Positions 13,081-21,672 of a stretch of 64,000 nt of DNA are shown here, in pieces. Positions within the stretch are counted from its first letter, which is position 1. Every line of letters begins with the position of its first letter. The notes under the pieces were generated by a model. That model saw only the letters and a list, made by a program, of their open reading frames with translations. It was not told where the DNA came from and ran no database searches. Made by a program: the position numbers and the translations under genes. Origin of the DNA: Sphagnum magellanicum (lineage: Eukaryota > Streptophyta > Sphagnopsida > Sphagnales > Sphagnaceae); contig CM038918.1 in the NCBI GenBank assembly GCA_021904315.1, forward strand, positions 18,801,349 through 18,865,348, in the 5' to 3' direction.

Positions 13081-13559
13081 AAAAAAAAATTTACTTGATG
13101 CACACATGGAAGCCTCCTTAAGCTAGGTCCCCAAAGGAATATAAATAAAAATAGGACTCTTCATTTCTTTAAGTTTATTTAACACCAATTTTAAACACGA
13201 TCTTACACCATAGCTTTGTCATTTTTTTTCACATTCATGTTTGCATATGTTAACATAATAATTTTTTTTTTTCAAATTTGTCTTCCACATATCATGTTCT
13301 TGTTTGTAATTCTTGTGTTTTTGTTTTTGAATCATATAATCTTATCTTGTTCCTTGTTTGAACTTAAACCTTTTTTTAAACTTTTGTTCTTATGGTTCTT
13401 TATGTCTTTGATATGCTATGATAATATAACTTATAATAACCAATAATAACCTATGGTGAAATAACATAAAATAGTTTATAGCAAAATTGCCAAGAGTAAT
13501 AAAAAATTGTTAAAAATGGCCTAAGGTTAAAAACAATTGTGCACAACAATATGTGATGA
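13081..13559. other. low-complexity T-rich DNA and a short AATAACC tail
   Basis: The T-rich frame at 13216-13446 would encode an all-Phe/Leu/Ile peptide. I attribute this to composition. A short AATAACC-type array (13430-13520) precedes block B copy 3. Confidence 0.5.
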
Positions 13560-13935
13560 CAAAAAAATACCATTCATTTAAATAGTGATTCAATGGTTAA
13601 GGATTTATTTTTTAACATAAAAATGAAAGGAGGTGAAGGATTCAAACTTTCACACTTGCACCCTAGGTTGGTGGGCAGGGAACCTTAGGCTAAGTAGTCT
13701 ATTAAAAGTTCCTATGTGTTTAACCTAAGTTCATAATTAACTATTAATAAATTTATTATTAATGATTTAATTATTAGTGAATTTATTGGAAATAATTTAA
13801 ATATTAATGAATTTAATTAATTATTGGTGAATTCAATTAGTTATTAATAAATTCACTTGTCCGTAATAACTTATCCATGTTTATTAAAAGGTTGCCCATC
13901 TTCACCATAGTAAATTTGTCCAATTTCACTAAAAA
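13560..13935 (+). repeat. repeat block B, copy 3
   Basis: Direct copy of 10650-11060. It shows CATTTAAATAGTGATT, GGAGGTGAAGGATTCAAAC, AGGTTGGTGGGC and alternating TTATTAATGA units, then TTCACCATAGTAAATTTGTCC. Confidence 0.7.
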
Positions 13936-13984
13936 TCTAAGGAAACACATAGTGAATTTAAAATGCATATTGGTTTAAGGATGA

Positions 13985-14280
13985 TAGTTTTTTATTATCA
14001 CAGATTATTATGCACATTCTTTTATACCATAAGCAATTCTTAACAATTCTTTGTTATTATATTATATATCATTATTAACTATTCTACACTATTTCACATA
14101 GGCTATTCTTGGCTATTGTATCATAAACTATTCTTGAATATTATTGGCTATTTTGGGTTATTTTACCTTAGGTTATTGTTAGTTATTTTATCATTAATTA
14201 TTATTGGTTATTCTATTATTGGCTATTCTAGGTTATTTTACCATAAACTATTTTTGGTTATTGTATCATAGGTGTCACAG
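13985..14280. repeat. AT-rich array in reverse orientation
   Basis: GGCTATTxTxGGTTATTTTACC units are the reverse complement of the AATAACC array. The array therefore faces the one at 12066-12760. Confidence 0.68.
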
Positions 14281-14696
14281 GCATGAAAAGAACTAAACAA
14301 TAAGATTTATAAACCACATGAATGAAAACAAATTGAATTCTAAATCCATATTATAGAACAAAAAAACAAAACAAAAACATTATATGTGCATGATGTAAAT
14401 GCAAAAAGATTTTATTACAAAAACATGACAAAAATAGAACAAAATCATGACAAATATACATACCCAAATTGGTGATGAACAAACTTAAGATAATATGAAA
14501 TTAAACCTTTGGACATGATTCAGTCCAATTGGACAGAATTTAATTAATAGCAGAAAAGCCCCATCTAGATCAGTGAGGCAAGAAATAGTGTAGGTCATAA
14601 CAAAATAGCTACAACAACCTAGAGAAGGGTGGATGTAGAATAGTGCTTGCAGAAAAATAATGGTAGTAGGTAAATCAAGAGTCAAGAAAGGTTAAA
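14281..14696. other. 5' flank of the gypsy remnant
   Basis: No gene is evident. An LTR or tRNA primer-binding site of the downstream element should lie here, but no TGG-type primer site or LTR terminus can be recognised. Confidence 0.4.
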
Positions 14697-16640
14697 ATGA
14701 GTAGTCCTCACGGCATGGATGAGTTGTTTTGGGGACGAAATCATGAGGACGTAAATGATTGGGTTGAGAGATTAACAATGGTGGCAGAAGTCCGAGATTT
14801 GAATGCTAATAAATTGTTCAAATTTGCCAAATTGAACCTAAAGAGGGAAGGCGAAAGAATGGTTCAAGAAGCTGAATCCTGCACCTATTGACAAAACAAA
14901 ACTACATACCTGGATAGTGTAGAAATATGGCAATGTTGATGCTGATGACATCCGAATCAAACTAGATGCCATCAAGCAAGAGCCAAAGGAAAGGGTTCAA
15001 AAGTATTATGAAAGGATGGATAAGCTTTTTCAACAGGGTCAAATACAAGATGCAAAATAGCGTCATAGATTTTTGGGAAAACTAAAGCCAGAAATTTTAA
15101 AAATTTGTGTTGTTAGGACTTACACTAACATTGAGGAGGTGGTTGTAGCTACTGCTAAGATTGAATGTGTATTGGGAGAATTGGGGGAGACCCCATATGA
15201 ACCCATGAAGGAAGAACAAGATGAAACCATGTCTAGAGAATCTACCACAGATCATCAATTTCATGTTTTGAATGGAATTCTCATCAATTTCTTTGGGAAG
15301 GGGACTGATGGCAAGGTTAGACCCAATACAAACTTTTCTTTTAACACTCACAACCGTTGCCAATTATGTTGTTCAGAAGAACACATAGCCTCAACATGCC
15401 TTAAACTTGTGGACACAAGGCCAAAATGTGCCAATTGCGAAGGTGGGCATAAAACTAACAATTGTGGTCTAAAATGTTCTTTCTATCTTAGATTAGGGCA
15501 TACGAAGGATAGGTGTTGGAAAAAATCTACAAAAGGTTTGCCTGCCACCACAAATTTCTTAGAAATTTTGGTTGATGATGAAGAAGCCACTATGGCAGAA
15601 TTGAACCATGTTTGTGGAGAGGACCAACATATATTTTCTGGGGTGAGAATCCCAAAAAGGAAATTGCCCATAATTTCCAATCTAGCAGAAGAGCGAGAGG
15701 AAGTGATTACAGAAGACAAACAAAAAGGAGCAAACATGGGATCTAAAACAATTGTGAAGTCTAAAATTCTTTTTCATTACATCAAAGGAAAAATTATTTT
15801 AACTCCCATGGAAACCATTCTCATAATTCTAGGAGAATTGGAATATTTGGAAAGACTGGTTAAGCTAGCTAGAAGGAGAAAAGATGCAAAAGGCCAAAGA
15901 AATTAGATAACTACAATTCATTCAACCCTTGTAATCAAGAAGGTTAGTGTCAACAATACACATCGCAGCAAAACATTGCATCTAGTTGTAGAAATTAATC
16001 AAACAATGATTGAAGGCTTGGTGGATACTAGGGCATTTATGTCAATAATGGCAACTAGTGTTGTTAGGGAGCTTGGCATAATGCATCTGGTGGCTAGCCA
16101 TGACACTTATAAAATGGCCTCTAGTATAATGATGCAGGCATTAGGAAGGATTACTGAACTTCCAGTGAAAGTGGGAGGGATCATGTGTCAAATGATTTTC
16201 CTTGTGGTGGACACAAACAATTATGATTTGCTCCTTGGACTAGACTTCTTCATCAAAATAAAAACAATTGTTGATGTGGAGAAGGGCATCATATAGGTTT
16301 GTAACGGACCCAAAATGGAAGTGGAAGTATTGCCATTGAATGTAATAAACATGTTGTAGGTGCTTGAAGGATTTGAAGAGGAGAAATGCAATGTAAAGAT
16401 ATTCAACAGAAAGATGGGACAGTTGTAGATTAAAAACTGGGCTAATCTATTGGATGCATCAGACTTTGCGGATTTCAATGATGAGTCTTCTTCTGAGGAC
16501 AAGATAACAAAATATGAAGGAAAAACAGAAGATGGTCCACAAGAGAGCATCTTGAATCTAGAGAACGAAATTGAAAAACTAAAGGATTATGGGTTGGATG
16601 TGATCATTGAAGAGGAAACACCTATGTAGATTTTGAATTT
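14697..16640 (+). pseudogene. Ty3/gypsy gag-protease remnant
   Basis: The gag start (14697) has the retrotransposon capsid pattern FWGRNHEDVNDWVERL, AEVRDLNANKLFKFAKL. After a frameshift near 14890 the capsid continues (DIRIKLDAIKQEPKERV). A TAG at about 15058 interrupts it before RHRFLGKLKPEILK and the matrix tail GELGETPYEPMKEEQ. Cys/His knuckles follow: CQLC-x4-H, CANCEGGHKTNNC and CSFYLRLGHTKDRC. The aspartic protease (15976-16296) shows GLVDTRAFMSIM, so the catalytic DTG is DTR, and the second half carries LLLGLDFF. Acidic linker sequence follows to about 16,640. Reverse transcriptase and integrase are missing: the frame loses sense at 16,683, where a CACTA-like end begins. Several lesions are CAG-to-TAG or G-to-A. 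Confidence 0.88.
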
Positions 16641-16689
16641 GACACTACAAAAGCAACATAAAAACATTCTAGAGGGATTATTCACTACT

Positions 16690-17215
16690 ACATATTGTGC
16701 CTTTTTGCGAAGGGAAAAACAGAAAACCGGAAGGGTTTGCGAAGCAAAAACAACCTACCATATTTGTGATGTGACACGCATCGCAACTTGTGGTTCACCA
16801 ACCATTGCTAATATATAATGAACCTTAAATCATCGCAGCACTTTTGCGACATATACCACAACCAAAACTTTGCGACCCTCTCAATCTCCGTGCACGCTAG
16901 CGATATTCCACAGTTTGCACCTCTTAATCATACTCACAACATCGCAAATTTAAAAATACACAAAGTATCGCAAAACACTTTGAGACTCACAAGAAATCGC
17001 AATCTTGCGTTATTCAGAGCATCACATTTTGCGTTTGAATATGTATCGCAAACCTCATCACAAATTTTTACAAAAGTTTCCGGTGTTGGACGTATCGCAA
17101 GTTGCGATGTGCGTTAGTTCGCAAAGTAGTGAAAGGGATCCTGGAGAAGGAAGTTTCGCAAAAGGTTTCGCAATGTCATCTAATTTATCACGGCCTTTTT
17201 TAAGTCGCATAAAAT
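16690..17215. repeat. CGCAA/TTGCG motif cluster (subterminal repeats)
   Basis: About twenty copies of CGCAA or TTGCG, in both orientations, occur in some 525 bp, for example ATCGCAACTTG, CTTTTGCGACA, TATCGCAAAAC and ATCGCAAGTTGCGATG. Surrounding DNA is poor in CpG. In En/Spm-type elements such clusters bind the TnpA-like protein. That role here is inferred from position. Confidence 0.6.
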
Positions 17216-17398
17216 CTCGGTGACATTGAGGTAGTACATACAGTAGTGCAAAGGAGAGTTGTACAAAGTTCTTAAAGGGCCTACTCCCGGAACTATAAAG
17301 GCTGAAATTCGCTAAAGATTTTGACACAATGAACATTGTGGAGTAATATAGAACCACAAGCCTCAATGGCAATTTGCATAAAAATAATGAGTAGTACA

Positions 17399-17885
17399 TT
17401 ATACGTGGTCATCATCCACCTCAGAGGTTGTGAGCACAACCTCTGGTTTCTCACCTAGAATAGAACGGGACCGTGGCACATATGTGATAACAAGTGACCA
17501 CTCCTTTGGGTTTGGGGGATAAAGAAGATGAAAGCATTGTTCTACATGACTAGGAAAAGTAAATGGCTCTGAAGTTTGCCAATGAGATGGCTGATAACTG
17601 GTGGCAGATGTCTTTAACCGTGTGTGTCCACACTCATCCTGAACTAAAGTGCAATTTGCACCAACAAGGTTCACTTTAAACCACTTGCACTTAAACACAT
17701 ATTCTTCAAACTTTGAATGTGCATCATAAGACACCACCAAGATCTCTTCCAGCTTTCCATAATGTGGCACAATATCTCGAACAATATTCCTGTCATGCCG
17801 ATTGCTTCTAGAGTCCTGAATGAATTGCCCTTGAACTCCACAATCAAAGGTGCGGCCCCTCTTTTCATCCAAAGTGGAAATCCTG
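17399..17885 (-). pseudogene. DUF4216 transposase-associated exon (CACTA)
   Basis: After an acceptor-like TTTCAG near 17,886, a minus-strand frame of about 155 codons runs to a stop at 17399. Its order matches DUF4216 domains: DEKRGRTFDCGVQGQF, RNIVRDIVPHYGKLEEIL, then the hallmark EEYVFKCKWFKVN and a C-terminal HVEQCFHLLYP segment. An acidic tail ends the protein. The exon itself has no stop, but the transposase it belonged to is gone, so it is treated as a remnant. Confidence 0.75.
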
Positions 17886-18010
17886 AAATTAATATTGTAT
17901 TAGGCATTGTGAGTCAACAACTTATATGATAATAGAAACTTCATGCCCATAAAAATCATCCTAGAACATTCTAAAAAACTTGTCTGGAATGTGAAGATGA
18001 GTTAATATGC

Positions 18011-18770
18011 CTAATGAAATATAAAAAATAAATACCTGAAATGTCTTCCTTGTGTCCACATTGCTGAACGTGTTGTCACAACTCTCTGTGGTCCATGAAT
18101 AATGGTGCGAACATCATCTGTGATCTTTGGAAAACATGATATACTTTCTCCTTGTGCCAACAATTGATCCACTTCAGCCAACTTCTCTTTCATGTACTTA
18201 TGCAACGTAGGAAAAATCCTTGATCTCCCATTCATACTTTTGGCATTCTCATAGAAGTTCCTCCACTCTTCCATGACATTGCTATTATTCAACATGAATG
18301 TGGTCTGCTGAATTAACTCTGTAGGTAATAACATACATGTTTGGATGGCACCAATCAAACGGTCTTCCTCCTCTTCTCTTTCCTCCATCCAGACATGAGG
18401 ACATGATGGATCTATAGTGGCCAAGATGTTGGTGCAATAAAACATGCTCTTTGCTGCCAAGTGTCCTGTTGCCATGCTTCCCTCCACTCGTGCATGGTTA
18501 CGGACATAACCCTTTAATACTGCCATATATCTTTCAAGCCAATACATCCACCGACAATGCACAGGACCAGCAATGGCTATCTCATCCACAAGGTGAACTA
18601 GTAAATGCACTTGACAATCAAAAAATGATGGAGGATAGTCTTCTCGAACCCAACCCGCTGGTTTCAAATCTGCATAGCCTTTATCCTGCAGATTACAGAT
18701 ATCATTTTTGCCTGTCTCAGCCTTGAAGCACTTCATCATACAAGCACATAGAGGTGGTATTGAGACTAAA
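18011..18770 (-). pseudogene. DUF4218 transposase-associated exon (CACTA)
   Basis: The minus-strand frame carries the DUF4218 signature: PSFFDCQVHLLVHL, then GPVHCRWMYWLERY, then LKGYVRNHARVEGSM and a Cys-containing FYCTNIL. A charged region and MEEWRNFYENAKS follow. It ends just after HFR at a donor-like CAG|GTATTT near 18,037. Together with the DUF4216 exon this is the 3' half of a CACTA TNP2-type gene. The upstream edge near 18,770 is uncertain. Confidence 0.78.
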
Positions 18771-18893
18771 TTGAATGCAGATAGAGAGAGAGTCAAAAAA
18801 GTTAAAGGACTGAACCTGACTGTACAACCAAAATTCATCCTTACCTTGGAAGGGTGGGGCTGGAGTTTAGCAGTGTTTGGTTTGACCTAATAC

Positions 18894-20333
18894 CTTGGAT
18901 TCTTCGTACGTCTCTTGGTAGAGGAAATACTAAAGCTCAGAAGCAGCCATGGGCACAAAAGCACGAACTTCCTTTGCTGCTTGTAATTGCTTGCTGAGAA
19001 TGGAGCGTGGTGCATGTGGTGCCAACTCATGACTTCCATCTTCCATCACATCACACAACACCAAGGCTGTCTTTTCTAACCTGCAAATGTGATTCTCAAT
19101 TCTGAGTGAAAAAGGGGCAACCATATGAACAGTAGTTTATTAGTAGAGATAGAGTATTAAATACTGTTAACACAATTGTACACAACTATCCCACAAGATT
19201 CTACACTACACACAGAATGCATGCCAAGAATCATGCAAGTACAACACAAAAGAAAAAGAGACTGAGTTTGCCAATAATGCAGAAGGATGTCAACCCACCC
19301 ACCAGCTTGCAACTCGAAGAGTCTTAAGATCAGGAACCAAGTGAATATCACCATAGCCTGCTTCCCAATTAGCATATTTGTAGCCCGGAACTGGTTCCAT
19401 GTTCATATCAGTGGCCAATAAGTAGGAACACGCATGTGTGCCATCATCCACCGCACTCTCCAGAAAGAAATCTGCTGTATACCTATGTCCAAAAGTACGA
19501 CAATGAGGGCATGTTGAGTCAAGGCACAATTTATATTGCAGCTTTCATACTAAGGACATCTTTCCATGGGGTGGCTGTGATGACAGCAGCTTTCCAATAT
19601 GTTTTCTAAACTAGTTGTGCTCAAAGTCATGTCACAGCTCTACCAGCCAAGCACTGACCGATTGCAGGAGCTGTGAGTCAAACTGTGCCTCACCATACAG
19701 TGACATCTGTCCTATTTTCACGAGAACATGTGTTCCCAGAATTTCTAACATGATTAATTACATATTTTCACCACACTTGTAACTCTCCAATGGAAACTGA
19801 CTGTCCCTGCAGCAAGAAACAAGATGCTACTATGTCAGTGGTTTTCCATTAGGCTGCTGTGATCACAGCACACTGTGTGTAATTGTGATCACAGCAGCCT
19901 AATGGAAAGAGACCCTAACACTGGCCCATCTATCACTGGGCCTTCAGAAACACACAGTGACCTGACAACAGAAGCCTGGAGCCATTCTTTTGGACAGTTC
20001 AATGCAGGGTGAAGAAACTGCCGCAAAAATTGTGCAGCTGATCTGGAATGCCAAATTCCTTCCAATGATGACCAGTGCATCGAGGCTCACAATGCCCCAT
20101 CTTTCTAGACAGTGCTGCCACATCCAGAATTGTACCCTTGCCATGCCATTTCATGAATCTAGATCAACAAGACCAAGAGGTAGTAAATAGATGAGAGTTC
20201 TTGGAATCTGGGCGTGGGAGAGAGACATGTACCTCTTGCCCACAAGACGGCCATAGCAATCTGTGATACCCACCACTACTGTGTCAATCTTGTCGAGCCT
20301 TGCCAATTCCTTCAATTCAGCCACAGTAAGCAT
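18894..20333 (-). pseudogene. glutamine synthetase type-III-like gene fragment, exons 1-3
   Basis: Three minus-strand exons join in frame through canonical sites. Exon 1 (20333-20233) starts MLTVAELKELARLDKIDTVV and includes DCYGRLVGKR. Exon 2 (19482-19303) encodes YTADFFLE, DDGTHACSYLLATDMNM, PVPGYKYANWEAGYGD and PDLKTLRVASW. Exon 3 (19080-18894) encodes LEKTALVLCDV, then APRSILSKQLQAAKE and AASEL. The order matches the beta-Grasp domain and start of the catalytic domain of bacterial-type class III glutamine synthetase relatives, not the plant GS1/GS2 isoforms. TAG at 18933-18931 replaces the expected Glu of SELE-(Y/F)-FL, an active-site region. The frame reopens beyond it (YFLYQETYEESK) up to a donor. 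Later catalytic exons are absent. A longer start upstream (to about 20444) is open but lacks ATG. Confidence 0.75.
19566..19908. repeat. MITE-like hairpin element inside the GS-like intron
   Basis: A perfect 25 bp inverted repeat, TTTCCATTAGGCTGCTGTGA plus TCACA, lies at 19843-19867 and 19884-19908 with a 16 bp loop. A third, diverged copy of the same end (TTTCCATGGGGTGGCTGTGA) is at 19568. The outer pair would delimit an element of about 343 bp. No target duplication is clear. Confidence 0.5.
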
Positions 20334-20880
20334 TCCCTTGGGAACCACAGGTCCTTTCAACACGTCGGCACTGTTGGACAGAGATCTGCTCCACTGGTGT
20401 GCCCCAAGAATTCTCCCCAGCGGCTTGTGAGTTCCATCCTCCACCCTTCAGCATTGCAAACTCATCAAGAGTCATTTCCCCGACCTTAAGGATCTAAAGT
20501 TCCAGCCTCCCATTTTTCCACAACAGAAGACAACACCCATAACTAGCATCTCCTGAGCATCCCCACATCGTTCCTTAACCGAAATTCCTCGAACTGGATA
20601 CTACCCACTTGCTGAATTTGTGTCCTGGAGCTCTTTCTCCACATTTTGCAACTTGATCTCACAAAAAAATTATATAAACGAGAATGGGGAAACTCATGTC
20701 CACAACAGACTTGAGAGTACAATAAGTTCCCTAAACCTCATACATGTGACTGCAACAAAACATGGGCATGGAGACAAAAGCGTTACGCCTCCGGCTATAG
20801 GAACCTCTTTGAGCAAGTGGGTACCGGTCAGTAGTAAAAGAAAATCCATTTCTTCCTCCTCCTTGTCGTCGATCTCCTCC
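20334..20880. other. 5' flank of the GS-like fragment
   Basis: The frame of GS-like exon 1 stays open upstream to about 20444, but residues there are not family-like. No other gene is seen. Confidence 0.4.
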
Positions 20881-21180
20881 TGCTGCTGCTGTTTGATGTG
20901 TGCAGAGCGGATAGACGGAGAAGCTTGGGTCTCGCCAGTGCGAGCAGGCGGAGTGATCTGGTGGACGCCATAGCTGCTTGCTTGCTTGCTGCGAGTGCGA
21001 AAATAGATCGCAAAAACGTGAGTAGCGCGTTGTGCGGCGCACCTCGTCGTGCGTCAGAGGACGCATACGTCGCAGACGACGTATTTAGGGGTGTACGACC
21101 GTATCCAAAAAGGAAGTACGGATCGGTGCATTGGAGGGAGGATCCGGGCATGAGACTAAAAGGGAAGGATCCTCCGGGTA
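20880..21180. promoter_or_regulatory. local CpG-rich patch, possible promoter or 5' UTR
   Basis: CpG dinucleotides are much denser here than in the flanks (for example GTAGCGCGTTGTGCGGCGCA and GTCGCAGACGACG). On the minus strand an ATG near 20970 opens a short basic, Arg/Ser/Leu-rich frame resembling an organelle presequence. It could be the promoter and first exon of the GS-like gene or part of the captured segment. There is no direct proof. Confidence 0.35.
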
Positions 21181-21599
21181 TCAATCTGAAGGTAAGGGGT
21201 ATTGAGAAAGTATTTTACCATTTTACCACAGCTCGTGATTGCCAAATCAAGTTCCCTGAAAAAAAAAAGTATGAAAATTTGATGATTGTTTTTCAATATT
21301 AGTGCCCAAATGGAATGAAAGTAAAATTATGTGTGTTTCCGCATTAAGAGCTTGCCCACAATTTCTCAATCAAATTGTTGGTCAAAATAGTGAAAACGGA
21401 TTCACATGTCCTATATTTTACTTTATGGCCACCAACCCACATGGCAATGGATAGGTGTAAGTGAAGGGTCTTTGCTTCCCTCTTGCAACCACCTTGTGGT
21501 GGTTGGATGAAGGAGCAAAAGGTAGAAAACTTGTTCAACCAATGGTAAGTTTTAAGTTTTTACCATGTGCCAATCTAGCATAATTTAAATAAATAAATA
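21181..21599. other. no gene seen; LINE 3' flank
   Basis: Includes a short (AAAT)n tract at about 21586-21600. No poly-A tail for the minus-strand LINE can be identified with certainty. Confidence 0.4.
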
Positions 21600-21672
21600 A
21601 AGAAAAAACACCCAACGAGAGGAAACTGTTTATTGTTTACAATTTTACATCCGTTTGGGACCAGAGAGTCCA

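Larger units (their letters stand above)
16683..18770 (-). mobile_element. CACTA (En/Spm) transposon fragment
   Basis: The left limit is set by CACTACTACATA at 16683, a typical CACTA terminus, exactly where gypsy coding sense ends. Next comes a dense field of CGCAA/TTGCG motifs of the kind found in CACTA subterminal regions. Then, on the minus strand, come DUF4216 and DUF4218 exons, domains that follow the Tnp2 transposase in CACTA proteins. The Tnp2 core is absent. Glutamine synthetase-like exons occupy the place where it should be. The other terminus was not located, so the element may extend to about 21 kb, or the fragment may be truncated. A trinucleotide target duplication could not be confirmed. 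Confidence 0.6.

Noticed and set aside
13216-13446. Putative small membrane protein rich in Phe and Leu
   Set aside because: Pure composition effect of a T-rich tract between two satellite arrays.
9805-14280. CRISPR-like array
   Set aside because: Units are irregular, AT-rich and without conserved spacers, and the genome is eukaryotic.
20731-21184. Overlapping frames of more than 100 codons in the CpG-rich patch
   Set aside because: Frames are open in several phases because of GC content. None shows a family motif, so only a possible promoter or first exon was noted.
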